From Candidatus Caribbeanibacter nitroreducens (GTDB lineage Bacteria > Gemmatimonadota > Gemmatimonadetes > Palauibacterales > Palauibacteraceae), in NCBI GenBank assembly GCA_947581645.1, contig CANPVF010000154.1, forward strand, positions 1-34,918: 34,918 nt of DNA, in the 5' to 3' direction. The notes below the pieces were generated by a model. The model did no database searches, was not told where the DNA came from, and saw only the letters and a list, made by a program, of their open reading frames with translations. A program made the position numbers and the translations under genes. Positions 8,281 to 16,621 of the stretch are shown here, in pieces; position 1 is the first letter of the stretch; every line of letters starts with the position of its first letter.

Positions 8281-9579
8281 ATGGAGAACCTTCTGATCGT
8301 CGGGAGCGGAGGCCGGGAGCATGCCCTGGCCTGGAAGCTCCACCGCGACGTTCCCGACGCCACGGTCCACGTGGCCCCCGGCAACCCGGGAACCGAGCAG
8401 ATGGGCGAGGGCGTGCGGAACGTCGACGTGCCGAGCTCCGACCTGGACGCCCTGGCCGACTTCGCCGAGACGCGCTCCGTGGATCTCACCGTCGTGGGGC
8501 CCGAGGCGCCGCTGGCGGCGGGCCTCGCGGACGTCTTCGCCGAGCGGGGGCTCCCCGTCTTCGGGCCGGGACGGGACGCGGCCCGGATCGAGTCCTCCAA
8601 GGCCTTCGCCAAGGAGCTGATGCAGCAGAAGGGCGTCCCCACGGCGGAGCACCGGACCTTCCGCGAGGCCGGGCCCGCCCGCGATCACCTGGAGCGGGTC
8701 GGTGCCCCCGTCGTGGTCAAGGCCTCCGGCCTGGCCGCTGGCAAGGGCGCCTACGTGTGCGACACTGTGGCGGAGGCCCGCGAGGCGGTGGACGAGATCA
8801 TGGTCCAGCGGAAGTACGGTGACGCCGGGGACCGGGTGGTCGTCGAGGAGTGCCTGGAGGGCGACGAGCTCTCGGTGCTCTTCCTGTCCGACGGCGAGCG
8901 GGCGGTGCCCCTGGTCCCGTCGCGCGACTACAAGCAGGCGTGGGAGGGCGACGAGGGGCCGAACACCGGGGGCATGGGGGCCTACGCCCCGGTGGCCGCG
9001 GCCACCCCGGAGCTGGTGGAGACCGTCCGGCGGGAGGTCGTCGGGCCCGTGCTGGAGGGGCTCGCCGAGCGAGGGACCCCGTACCACGGCGTGCTGTACG
9101 CCGGTCTCATGCTCACCGAGTCCGGCCCGCGCGTGCTCGAGTTCAACTGCCGGTTCGGCGACCCGGAGGCCCAGGTGATCCTCCCCCTCACCGGGGCCAG
9201 CCTGGCCGAGCCCATGCGCGCCGTGGCCCGCGGGGGCACGCTCCGGGGATGGCGTCCCGAGACGTCCTCCGGGGCCGCGCTGATCACCGTGCTGGCCAGC
9301 GGCGGCTATCCACGGGACTACGAGGTGGGCCGGGACATCGAGATCCCGGACGGGGTCGCCGGCCCGAACCGGCTCGTCTTCCACGCCGGCACCGACCGCG
9401 AGGACGGCCGCCTGGTCACCGGCGGCGGCCGCGTGCTGGGCGTGGTGGGGCTGGGGGACGACCTGGAGGAGGCCGCCGCGCTGAGCCGGGAGGGAGCGGA
9501 CCGGATCCGCTTCGAGGGCAAGCAGTGGCGCTCGGACATCGGCCACCACGAGCTGTCGCCGGACGCCACCGGCGCCTGA
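8281..9579 (+). CDS. purD: Phosphoribosylamine--glycine ligase (GAR synthetase)
   Basis: Catalyses step two of de novo purine synthesis: phosphoribosylamine + glycine + ATP to GAR. The product is about 432 residues, the usual length. It opens with LLIVGSGGREHALAWKL (N domain), then VVGPEAPLAAG, the ATP-grasp region VVVKASGLAAGKG, SRDYKQAWEGDEGPNTGGMGAY cut by the family's usual loops, and LEFNCRFGDPEAQ with metal-binding acidic residues. It ends with the PurD C-terminal domain. I prefer the ATG at 8281 over the GTG at 8272 because GGAG (8269-8272) sits 8 bases before it. It is followed after 35 bp by mutM on the same strand. Confidence 0.97.
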   Translation: MENLLIVGSGGREHALAWKLHRDVPDATVHVAPGNPGTEQMGEGVRNVDVPSSDLDALADFAETRSVDLTVVGPEAPLAAGLADVFAERGLPVFGPGRDAARIESSKAFAKELMQQKGVPTAEHRTFREAGPARDHLERVGAPVVVKASGLAAGKGAYVCDTVAEAREAVDEIMVQRKYGDAGDRVVVEECLEGDELSVLFLSDGERAVPLVPSRDYKQAWEGDEGPNTGGMGAYAPVAAATPELVETVRREVVGPVLEGLAERGTPYHGVLYAGLMLTESGPRVLEFNCRFGDPEAQVILPLTGASLAEPMRAVARGGTLRGWRPETSSGAALITVLASGGYPRDYEVGRDIEIPDGVAGPNRLVFHAGTDREDGRLVTGGGRVLGVVGLGDDLEEAAALSREGADRIRFEGKQWRSDIGHHELSPDATGA

Positions 9580-9614
9580 CGGACCCGGAGCCGGCCCCGC
9601 CCGCCGACGATCCC

Positions 9615-10445
9615 GTGCCCGAGCTGCCCGAGGCCGAAACCATCACCCGGGAGATCTCCGGCGACCTGCAGGACCGCCGGATCACGGCGGTACGGGTGAC
9701 CCACGACGACATCCTGATGAACCGGGAGGGGGAGGCCGCCTTCGCCCGGGACGTGGTGGGCCGGCGGGTGACCCGGGTCGAGCGCCGTGCCAAGTATCCC
9801 CTCCTCTGGCTGGACGACGAGCTGGTGCTGGAGGTGCAGCTCCGGATGACCGGCCGCCTCATGGTCCGCCGCGAGCCGCCCGACCCGTCGCGCTTCTCGC
9901 ACGTGGAGGTGGAGATGGACCTGGACGACGGGACGGCGACCCTCTACTACGACGACCAGCGACGGCTCGGGGGCTTCCGGCTGCTCACCGCGGAGGAGTG
10001 GACGGAGCGGGAGGGCGACCTCGGCCCCGAGCCCGTGGACCCGGAGTTCGGGCCGGAGCTCCTGGCCACGATCCTCGACGGCCGCAGGGCGGCGGTGAAG
10101 AACCTCCTCATGGACCAGCGGCGGCTGGCCGGGGTCGGGAACATCTACGCCTCCGAGTCGCTGCACCGCGCCGGAGTCGACCCCCGCAGGCCCGCCGGCT
10201 CCCTGGGGGCGGAGGAGACCCGGCGCCTCAGCCGCTCGCTGCAGGACGTGCTCGAGGCCGCCATCCGTCACTTCGGCACAAGCTTCCGGGACTACGTCGG
10301 CGCCGACGGCCGCCCGGGGGACTTCCAGAACCACGTGCTCGTCTACGGCCGGGAGGGAGAGCCCTGTCCCGGATGCGGGTCGCCGGTCCGGCGGATCGTC
10401 CAGTCCGGACGCAGCACCTTCTTCTGCCCCGACTGTCAGGCCTGA
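9615..10445 (+). CDS. mutM: Formamidopyrimidine-DNA glycosylase
   Basis: Removes oxidised purines such as 8-oxoguanine and FaPy from DNA and nicks the strand (base excision repair). The 276-residue product starts GTG-PELPEAET, so the mature N-terminal Pro2 is the catalytic nucleophile and Glu3 the second catalytic residue. The conserved Lys is in RRAKYPLLW, the helix-two-turn-helix segment contains LAGVGNIYASE, and the C-terminal zinc finger is CPGCGS...FFCPDC with the conserved Arg in GRSTFF. The track's longer ORF begins inside purD in another frame; the PELPE motif fixes the start. Its 3' end overlaps the convergent phosphodiesterase gene by 10 bp. Confidence 0.96.
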   Translation: MPELPEAETITREISGDLQDRRITAVRVTHDDILMNREGEAAFARDVVGRRVTRVERRAKYPLLWLDDELVLEVQLRMTGRLMVRREPPDPSRFSHVEVEMDLDDGTATLYYDDQRRLGGFRLLTAEEWTEREGDLGPEPVDPEFGPELLATILDGRRAAVKNLLMDQRRLAGVGNIYASESLHRAGVDPRRPAGSLGAEETRRLSRSLQDVLEAAIRHFGTSFRDYVGADGRPGDFQNHVLVYGREGEPCPGCGSPVRRIVQSGRSTFFCPDCQA

Positions 10446-10966
10446 TCCGCCTCGCCGCCGGTCGGCCGCCACTCCTCGCCGGACTCCAGGTCCCGGACCT
10501 CGACCTCCAGCTCGCCGTCCGGCAGGATCCGGAGCAGGGCGGCGGTCACGGGCTTGCGGAAGCGCTTCGGACCCGCGCTCCCGGGGTTCAGGAGCAGCCG
10601 CCCGTCCTCCCGCCGGTCCACCTTCGGGACGTGGCTGTGGCCGTGGACGACGACCCGGGCGTCGGGAAACCGATCGAGGAGGGACCCGAAGTCCGCCACG
10701 CGGTGCCCGTGGGCGACGGCGATCCTGACGCCGGCCACTTCCAGCTCCACGTCCTCCTCGACCTCCCGGCGCACGTCCCAACCGTCCACGTTCCCCTCCA
10801 CCGCCCGGAGCGGCGCCAGCGTGGCGAGATCGGTGAGGATCTGTGGATCCCCGACGTCGCCGGCGTGGAGGATGAGGTCCACGCCGCGGAAGAGGCGCAG
10901 GACCTCGGGCCGCAGCGTTCCGTGGGTGTCGCTGACCACGCCCACCGTGGTCGCTCCGTCCGTCAT
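10436..10966 (-). CDS. YfcE/MJ0936-type metallophosphoesterase
   Basis: A 176-residue calcineurin-like phosphodiesterase. All metal-binding motifs are present in order: VVSDTHG (DxH), HAGDVGD (GDxxD), GNVDGW (GNxD), AHGH and VHGHSHVP (GHxHxP), followed by the usual NPGSAGPKR. Relatives hydrolyse phosphodiesters such as bis-pNPP in vitro; the natural substrate is unknown. The ATG at 10966 is well placed behind GGAGGGAGGG (6-base gap). It is transcribed convergently with mutM (10-bp overlap, no room for a terminator) and divergently from the sigma-factor operon. Confidence 0.92.
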   Translation of the reverse strand: MTDGATTVGVVSDTHGTLRPEVLRLFRGVDLILHAGDVGDPQILTDLATLAPLRAVEGNVDGWDVRREVEEDVELEVAGVRIAVAHGHRVADFGSLLDRFPDARVVVHGHSHVPKVDRREDGRLLLNPGSAGPKRFRKPVTAALLRILPDGELEVEVRDLESGEEWRPTGGEADQA

Positions 10967-11084
10967 GTCGTTCCCTCCCTCCTCCGGTCGGTGTCCGGTC
11001 TCGCCCGCCCTGCCCGCGTTCGGATCCTCGGGGCCGACGGCGAGCTTCCCTTACGTTGCGTCACGTCTACGGGCTGTCGCCCGT

Positions 11085-11114
11085 TGAAACTCGTACCGGC
11101 CGCGCCCCGTAGGG
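11085..11114 (+). promoter_or_regulatory. ECF-sigma-type promoter P1 upstream of the sigma gene
   Basis: TGAAAC (11085-11090) and CGTAGGG (11108-11114) are separated by 17 bp, the layout of ECF promoters (GAAC-like -35, CGT-like -10). The same motif pair with the same spacing recurs at 11769-11798, just upstream of the anti-sigma gene. Autoregulation by the sigma factor encoded downstream is the likely reading. A start near 11119 would give a leader of about 45 nt before the GTG at 11166. Confidence 0.7.
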
Positions 11115-11165
11115 GGAGCCGGCGGGGAATGGTGCATCACCACGAACGAAGCGAGCGAGCGCCGG

Positions 11166-11771
11166 GTGGACTACGAGGCGCAGACAGACGAGGAGCTGGC
11201 CCAGCTGTGCGAGGGGGGCGACGAGCGCGCGGCCCGGGAACTCGTGTCCCGGTTCGAGCGACCCCTGTTCTCCCTCATCCGCCGCACGGTCCGCGACCAG
11301 GAGCTGGCCGAGGACCTGGCCCAGGAGGCCTTCGTTCGCGCCTTCAATCACCTGGACAGCTTCGATCCCAGCTACCAGTTCTCGTCCTGGCTGTTCAAGA
11401 TCGGCCACAACCTTGCCATCGACCACGTCCGAAAGAAGGGGCTGGACACGGTCTCCATCGAGGGCGCCCCCGACGCCGTGAGCCAGGAGCGGCAGGAGGC
11501 GACGTCCATCACCCTGGAGGCCCGGGGCGAGCGCCCGGACGAGGTCGCCGAGGCCCGGGCCCTGGGCGACGAGATCGAGGAGGCCATCGGCGAGCTGCGG
11601 CCCGAGTACCGGACCGCCGTCATGCTGCGCCACATCGAGGGCCACTCGTACCGGGAGATCGCCGAGATCATGGACACGCCGCTGGGCACGGTGAAGACGT
11701 ACATCCACCGTGCCCGCGGGGAGCTGCAGGACAGGCTCGCCCATCTCCGGCCCGAGGGGAGCGAGGCCTGA
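11166..11771 (+). CDS. ECF (RpoE-like) RNA polymerase sigma factor
   Basis: A 201-residue two-domain sigma factor. Region 2 is around DLAQEAFVRAFNHL / FSSWLFKIGHNLAIDHVRKK (the -10 recognition and core-binding helices). Region 4 contains LRPEYRTAVMLRHIEG and the HTH SYREIAEIMDTPLGTVKTYIHRAR. An acidic linker joins them; no extra C-terminal ECF domains are seen. The start is GTG 11166: an ATG at 11133 is out of frame, and Shine-Dalgarno support is weak. The next gene is a zinc-finger anti-sigma factor, the standard regulator arrangement. ECF-like promoter motifs lie upstream and overlap its stop codon. Confidence 0.95.
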   Translation: MDYEAQTDEELAQLCEGGDERAARELVSRFERPLFSLIRRTVRDQELAEDLAQEAFVRAFNHLDSFDPSYQFSSWLFKIGHNLAIDHVRKKGLDTVSIEGAPDAVSQERQEATSITLEARGERPDEVAEARALGDEIEEAIGELRPEYRTAVMLRHIEGHSYREIAEIMDTPLGTVKTYIHRARGELQDRLAHLRPEGSEA

Positions 11772-11798
11772 AACCTCTGAGCCACGGTCCCCGTAGGG
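11769..11798 (+). promoter_or_regulatory. ECF-sigma-type promoter P2, overlapping the sigma stop codon
   Basis: TGAAAC (11769-11774) and CGTAGGG (11792-11798) with a 17-bp spacer repeat the P1 motif. The TGA of the sigma gene is the first three bases of the -35 element. A start near 11803 would transcribe the anti-sigma gene (ATG 11827) and the two envelope genes separately from the sigma gene. Confidence 0.7.
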
Positions 11799-11826
11799 TG
11801 GGGCGAACCGAGGAGAGGATCAGACG

Positions 11827-12429
11827 ATGAACGAACAACGAACCCGACAGCACCTCGAGACGGAGGAGCTGGAGCGCGTGGCCATGCAGGAAGGCACGCT
11901 TCCGGCGCCGCGGCGGGAGCACCTGGACGGGTGTGCCCGCTGTCGCCGGGAGCTGGCCTCCCTGGAGGAACTGCACGTCGCGCTCTCGGGCCTCCCGTAC
12001 CACGCCCCGTCGCCGGGCTTCGCGGACGCCGTGATGAGCCGCGTCGACCTGGCGAAGCCGTGGTACGTGCAGCTGCTGACCCGGAACTGGACGCCGGTGG
12101 CCGGCGTCTCCGCCGGGGCCCTCGCCCTCGCGGCGATCGGGTTCTGGACCTGGCTGTTCACGCGGGGCGGAGTGGCCCTGGAGTCCGTCCTCTCGGTGGC
12201 GGCGGAGTGGGCCCGGACCGCGCTGTGGGACCTGGTCGTCGGCGCCGGACGCATCCTGGTCGACACCGGGATCGGCCCGACCGCGGTGGAGGCGGCGCAG
12301 TCGCTGACGCCGGGTGCGGCCGCGGCGATCCTGGCGGTCCTCGCCGTCCTCGGGACGCTGGCCTCGGTGACCGTCTTCAAGCTCATGGAACTCCCCGTGC
12401 CGGCCCTCGGCTCGGCGCGTCGATCATAG
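11827..12429 (+). CDS. Zinc-finger (ZAS) anti-sigma factor, membrane anchored
   Basis: A 200-residue anti-sigma factor that should hold the adjacent ECF sigma factor at the membrane. The N-terminal cytoplasmic domain has the zinc motif H32-x3-C36-x2-C39 in REHLDGCARC, the ZAS signature. Two hydrophobic segments follow: about residues 82-100 (VAGVSAGALALAAIGFWTW) and about 155-182 (AAAAILAVLAVLGTLASVTVF), with an amphipathic stretch between them. The ATG at 11827 follows GAGGAGAGGATC. It sits 55 bp after the sigma gene with its own candidate ECF promoter, and 11 bp before the next gene. The signal that releases the sigma factor cannot be read from the sequence. Confidence 0.92.
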   Translation: MNEQRTRQHLETEELERVAMQEGTLPAPRREHLDGCARCRRELASLEELHVALSGLPYHAPSPGFADAVMSRVDLAKPWYVQLLTRNWTPVAGVSAGALALAAIGFWTWLFTRGGVALESVLSVAAEWARTALWDLVVGAGRILVDTGIGPTAVEAAQSLTPGAAAAILAVLAVLGTLASVTVFKLMELPVPALGSARRS

Positions 12430-12440
12430 AAGGAGCAAGG

Positions 12441-14189
12441 ATGAGAGACTCGACCCGCACCATCCGGAGATCGGCACGCGCGTTCCTGGCGGCGGCCGCG
12501 GCGGTGGCCCTGGCATGGGCCGCCGGTCCGGGGGCCTCGCCGCTCCCGGCCCAGGCGCAGGAGGCCGCCGACACCGCCGTCGTGGAAGAGGTCTCCATTA
12601 CCGTGGGGCCCGACCGGGCGGCGCTCATGGCGGAGCTCTCCGACGGGACCGCGGCGGACATCGCCCTGGAGGACGGCGACGTCGTCGTGGGTGGAGAGAC
12701 CCGCGCCGGCTACACGCCGGGCGGCGAGCTCGAATCGGCCTGGCGCGAGTTCCTGCGGAACCGCGTCGATCCCGGCGGCGCCGACCTGGCCGCGTCCCTG
12801 GAGGCGTGGTCGCCGCCCTCCGGCGCCGACTCCGCCGCTGCCGACGCGCTGACCGCGGCCGTCGCCGAGCTGGCCGCGGTGGCGCAGAGGAGCGCGCCCA
12901 CCGCCGCCCCCGACACCGAGACCGCGGGCGAGGAAGAGAGCGCGGCGGCCGACACCGGAACGCTGACGGGGGAGGAGACCCGCGTGGCGCCGTCCGGCCG
13001 TCCCCTGGACGAGCTTCGGGACGGACTCCGGCGCCTCCGGAGCTCGCTGGAGCGGGTCGGACGCGGCGTGGGCGCCATGGGCGAGGCCTCCCTGGTCGTG
13101 CACGACGACTACGAGATCGAGGAAGGCCGGAGCGTGGCCGGTGACGTGGCGCTGCTCTCCGGTGAGCTCACGGTGGCCGGTGACGTGGGCGGCGACGTGC
13201 TGGTGCTGGACGGCGACCTGGTACTCGAGTCCACCGCCGTCGTCGAGGGCGACATCCTCCAGGTCGGAGGCTCCGTGACCAACCGGGGCGGGAGCATCGG
13301 CGGCGAACTCGTCTCCATCGGCGGCGACCGGGCCATCACCCGCGACATGGAGGAGTCCTTCGGCGAGCCGCCGGCGCCTCCCGAGGCGGACGACGACTGG
13401 GAGGAGCGCTACGGTCCGGACCGCGGCATCGGCTGGACCATCTGGGACAACCTCCGGGACGGGTTCAACAAGCTGTCGCTGACCATCAGCTTCTTCATCG
13501 TCCTGGCGATCTTCGGCGCCATCCCCCTCTACTTCGCCCGGGAGGAGTTCGAGGTCACCGCCGCCACGGTGCGGCACAGCTTCGTGCGCTCCTTCCTGCT
13601 CGGCCTGGCGGGACAGGTGCTCTTCCTCCCGGCCCTGGTCGTGCTCGCCGTGGGCATACTCACGGTGCCGCTCATACCGGTGTTCATGCTCGCCGTGGCC
13701 CTGGCCTTCGCCGGTGGCTACGTGGCCGTGGGCTACGCCGTCGGCGACCTGGTCCGGGAGCGGGGCTACGACTGGCTCCGGCGGCTGGCCTCCGGCCCGT
13801 ACCGGACGCTCCTCGTCGGCCTGGCGGCGCTCCAGATCCTGTACGTCGTGATCTCCTTCCTGGACTTCTTCGGCGGCGTCACCGGCCCGCTGTACGGCCT
13901 GGCCTGGGCCGGTGCCACGGTGGTGACCTGGATCGCCTTCACCGCCGGGTTCGGCGGCGTGGCGCTCTCCTACGCCGGCACGCGGGACGACTGGGCCGGT
14001 CCGGGCGGACCGGGCGGCGGGTCCACGCCGCCGGTGCCGCCGGCGGGCGACGAGTCCGCGCCTCCTCCGGGCCCCGAGACCGGCGGGCCGTCGCCCGATG
14101 AGGGCGCCGAGCCCCCCGTCTCGGGCCGGGATCCCCGGGAGCCGGGGGCGGGTGGCGCCCCGGAGGCCGGGGAGGACCGCCGTGCGTAG
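12441..14189 (+). CDS. Membrane protein with bactofilin-like (polymer-forming) segment
   Basis: A 582-residue protein in the sigma/anti-sigma operon. It has an N-terminal signal peptide (AFLAAAAAVALAWAAG...AQAQ) and an Ala/Glu/Thr-rich low-complexity exported region to about residue 200. A run of short beta repeats follows (GDVALLSGELTVAGDVGGDV, then GDLVLE / EGDILQVGG / GGELVSIGG), resembling the bactofilin right-handed beta-helix. Four to five transmembrane helices lie between about 345 and 520, and the tail is Pro/Gly-rich. Start ATG 12441 follows AGAAGGAGCAAGG. Bactofilin-like repeats fused to a membrane domain suggest an envelope scaffold or stress sensor; the exact function is unknown. 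Confidence 0.75.
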   Translation: MRDSTRTIRRSARAFLAAAAAVALAWAAGPGASPLPAQAQEAADTAVVEEVSITVGPDRAALMAELSDGTAADIALEDGDVVVGGETRAGYTPGGELESAWREFLRNRVDPGGADLAASLEAWSPPSGADSAAADALTAAVAELAAVAQRSAPTAAPDTETAGEEESAAADTGTLTGEETRVAPSGRPLDELRDGLRRLRSSLERVGRGVGAMGEASLVVHDDYEIEEGRSVAGDVALLSGELTVAGDVGGDVLVLDGDLVLESTAVVEGDILQVGGSVTNRGGSIGGELVSIGGDRAITRDMEESFGEPPAPPEADDDWEERYGPDRGIGWTIWDNLRDGFNKLSLTISFFIVLAIFGAIPLYFAREEFEVTAATVRHSFVRSFLLGLAGQVLFLPALVVLAVGILTVPLIPVFMLAVALAFAGGYVAVGYAVGDLVRERGYDWLRRLASGPYRTLLVGLAALQILYVVISFLDFFGGVTGPLYGLAWAGATVVTWIAFTAGFGGVALSYAGTRDDWAGPGGPGGGSTPPVPPAGDESAPPPGPETGGPSPDEGAEPPVSGRDPREPGAGGAPEAGEDRRA

Positions 14190-15096
14190 CGGCGCGCTCA
14201 CGGCCGGCGTCGGGGCCGCCCTCCTGCTCCTCGCCCTACCGGCGGGGGTCCGGTCGCAGGAGATGACGGAGGTCCGCACCGCCCGGCGTGACGTGGACCA
14301 GGCCGAGCGGATGGACGTCGAGGTCGAGTACGCCGCCGGGAGGATCACGGTGGACCGCGCCGACCCGGGCTACCTCTATCAGAAGTACGTCCGCTACGAC
14401 GCCTCGCGCTTCGAGCCCACGAGACGGTGGACCCGGGAGGACGGCTCCGCCCTCCTCGAGCTCGGCATGGAGAGCACCGGCGACGGGGGCCGCTGGATCC
14501 GGTGGGACGGCCTGGACATCGACTTCGACCTGGGCGGACTGGAGAACCTGAACGAGGCCAGCAGCACCCTGGACCTGGGGCTCTCCCGCTCGGTTCCCAC
14601 CTCCCTGAGCCTCAGGATCGGGGCGGCCGAGTCGACGCTCCGCCTGGGCGGCCTCCCCCTGACCTCGCTGAGCCTGGAGACGGGCGCCAGCGAGACGGAG
14701 CTGACGTTCGAGCGGCCGAACCCGGAGCGCATGGACCGGCTGGAGATCGAGGCCGGGGCGGCGTCGCTCCGGACCCGGAGCCTGGGCAACGCCCGCTTCG
14801 GCGAGCTCCGGCTGGAGGGAGGCGTCGGCGACGTCCGGCTGGACTTCACCGGCGAGTGGACCCGGGACGCCACGGCCACCGTGGAGGTGGGGCTCGGCTC
14901 CCTGCGCCTGGTCTTCCCGGAGGAGCTGGGCGTGAGGATCCGCCGTGAGAGCTTCCTGGCGTCCTTCGACGTGCCGGGCAGCTTCGAGCGGACCGACGAG
15001 GGCTACCGGAGCGAGAACTGGTCGTCGGCGGAGCATCGGCTGACGCTGGACCTGTCCTCCGCCCTGGGATCCGTACGGATCAGCGTCCGGGACTGA
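14182..15096 (+). CDS. Predicted exported beta-rich (DUF4097/toastrack-like) protein
   Basis: A 304-residue protein whose GTG start (14182-14184) overlaps the end of the previous gene by 8 bp, with GGAGG 6 bases upstream; this explains why the track's longer ORF was not used. It has a signal peptide (ALTAGVGAALLLLALPAGVRSQ). The mature part repeats short strands such as LSLRIGAAESTLRLGGL, LSLETGASETELTFE, LEIEAGAASLRTRS and LRLEGGVGDVRLDF. That resembles the beta-solenoid-like adhesin repeats of DUF4097/LiaF-type proteins. Together with the bactofilin-like protein it suggests an ECF-controlled envelope function. The family call is by pattern only. Confidence 0.7.
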   Translation: MRSGALTAGVGAALLLLALPAGVRSQEMTEVRTARRDVDQAERMDVEVEYAAGRITVDRADPGYLYQKYVRYDASRFEPTRRWTREDGSALLELGMESTGDGGRWIRWDGLDIDFDLGGLENLNEASSTLDLGLSRSVPTSLSLRIGAAESTLRLGGLPLTSLSLETGASETELTFERPNPERMDRLEIEAGAASLRTRSLGNARFGELRLEGGVGDVRLDFTGEWTRDATATVEVGLGSLRLVFPEELGVRIRRESFLASFDVPGSFERTDEGYRSENWSSAEHRLTLDLSSALGSVRISVRD

Positions 15097-15108
15097 CCCG
15101 GGGGCGGC

Positions 15109-16470
15109 TCAGCCCGCGGCCGGCCCCTCCCCCGATCCCGCGGCGGCGCCGGAGGGCTCTCCGTCCCGCTCTTCCGATCCGGCGTCCTCCCCGTCGGCGT
15201 CCTTCATCTCCTCCAGGCGCTCCGAGGTGCTGACGGCGATCTGGCGCAGGGCCTCACCCTCGGGGGAGTCCGGGCGTCCGATGACGGTGGGCATCCCCCG
15301 GTCGCCCTCCTCGCGCACCGCCACGCCCAGGGGCACGGCTCCCAGGAAGTCCATGGCCAGCGAGGCGGCCAGCTTCTCCCCGCCGCCGGAGCCGAAGATC
15401 TCGTGGGACTCGCCGCAGCTGGGGCAGACGAAGCCGCGCATGTTCTCCACCACCCCGGCCACGGGGACCTCCAGCTTCTCGAACATCCGGATACCCTTGA
15501 GCACGCCGCCCACGGCCACGTCCTGGGGGGTGGTCACCATGACGGCGCCCGTGACCTTGCACAGCTGCACCAGGGAGAGCTGGGCGTCGCCGGTGCCCGG
15601 CGGGAGGTCCACGACCAGGTAGTCCAGCTCGCCCCACTCCACCTGCTGCAGGAACTGCCGGACGATGCCCATGATGATCGGCCCACGCCACATGGCGGGG
15701 GTGTCCTCGTCCACGAGGAAGCCGATGCTCATCAGCTTCACGCCGTGGGCCTCGAGCGGAATCACCCGGTCGTCGGCCATGCGCGGCTTGTCGTGGACGC
15801 CGAACATGGTCGGGATGTCGGGCCCGTAGATGTCGGCGTCCAGGAGGCCCACGCTGTGTCCCTCGTCGGCCCACGCCGCGGCCAGGTTCGTGGCCACCGT
15901 CGACTTGCCGACGCCGCCCTTCCCGGAGCTCACCGCCACCACGTGTCGCACGCCCTCGAGCTCCTCGGCCTCGGAGGGGTGCCGGGACGCCTCCTCGCGG
16001 CTCACCGGCTCGGAGCCCGGCGCGGGGCCGCCCGGGCCGCCGGCCCCGGCCCCGGGCGCGCTCCCGGCACCGCCGTCACCGCCGCCCTGTCCCACGACCG
16101 GCAGGGATCGACCGCTGGCCTCCGGCGTCTCCGGTGCATTCCCGTCGTCCCCAGCCCCGTCGTCCCCACCGGCCGTCGCTCCCGCCGCGGGACCGGCGGC
16201 GTCCACGGTCTGCCGCTCGTCGTCCGCCGGCGAGCGGACCTCCACTCGCACCGAGCTCACCCCGTCCACCAGCGAGGCCGCGTTCCGCACCTCCGCCGCC
16301 AGGTCGGAGGAGTCGCGCGGGTCCAGGAGGAGACGAAACCGCACGTCGCCGTCGTCCGAGACCTCCAGGTCCCGGACCAGGCCGGCCGACACGACGTCGT
16401 CGTCGGCGCGGTCGCTGTGGACCCCGGACAGGGCGTTCTCCAGTTCCTCGATCAGCGTGTCCTTCTCCAT
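15109..16470 (-). CDS. mrp: Mrp/ApbC/NBP35-type P-loop ATPase, Fe-S cluster carrier
   Basis: Mrp proteins bind and transfer [4Fe-4S] clusters with ATP. The 453-residue product has an N-terminal DUF59/MIP18-like domain (about 1-80) and a long Gly/Ala/Asp/Pro-rich linker (about 82-170). The ParA-like ATPase domain has the deviant Walker A SGKGGVGKST (182-191), LLDADIYGPDIPTMFG, the Walker B-like DLPPGTGDAQL, and the cluster-ligand pair CPSC. The tail is acidic. The ATG at 16470 has a clear AGGAG 4 bases upstream. Its 3' end is 12 bp from the convergent toastrack-like gene. NifU-C lies 151 bp upstream on the same strand, fitting a shared Fe-S role. Confidence 0.93.
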   Translation of the reverse strand: MEKDTLIEELENALSGVHSDRADDDVVSAGLVRDLEVSDDGDVRFRLLLDPRDSSDLAAEVRNAASLVDGVSSVRVEVRSPADDERQTVDAAGPAAGATAGGDDGAGDDGNAPETPEASGRSLPVVGQGGGDGGAGSAPGAGAGGPGGPAPGSEPVSREEASRHPSEAEELEGVRHVVAVSSGKGGVGKSTVATNLAAAWADEGHSVGLLDADIYGPDIPTMFGVHDKPRMADDRVIPLEAHGVKLMSIGFLVDEDTPAMWRGPIIMGIVRQFLQQVEWGELDYLVVDLPPGTGDAQLSLVQLCKVTGAVMVTTPQDVAVGGVLKGIRMFEKLEVPVAGVVENMRGFVCPSCGESHEIFGSGGGEKLAASLAMDFLGAVPLGVAVREEGDRGMPTVIGRPDSPEGEALRQIAVSTSERLEEMKDADGEDAGSEERDGEPSGAAAGSGEGPAAG

Positions 16471-16621
16471 GCGGCTCCTCTCGTGGCCAGCTGGTTCTCG
16501 TTGCAGGGGGGATGGGGGGTCGGCGGTCCGGCGATCGGGAGCGCCGGGCGGGTCCCGGGAACGACGGTCTCTCGGTGGTCCGCCGCTCCGGCGACGGGGT
16601 GGGAGTCCGGCGTGCCTCGGC

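Noticed and set aside
11133-11165. ATG upstream of the sigma gene with a G-rich stretch before it
   Set aside because: It is out of frame with the sigma domains; its frame continues as a shadow ORF, so the in-frame GTG 11166 is used.
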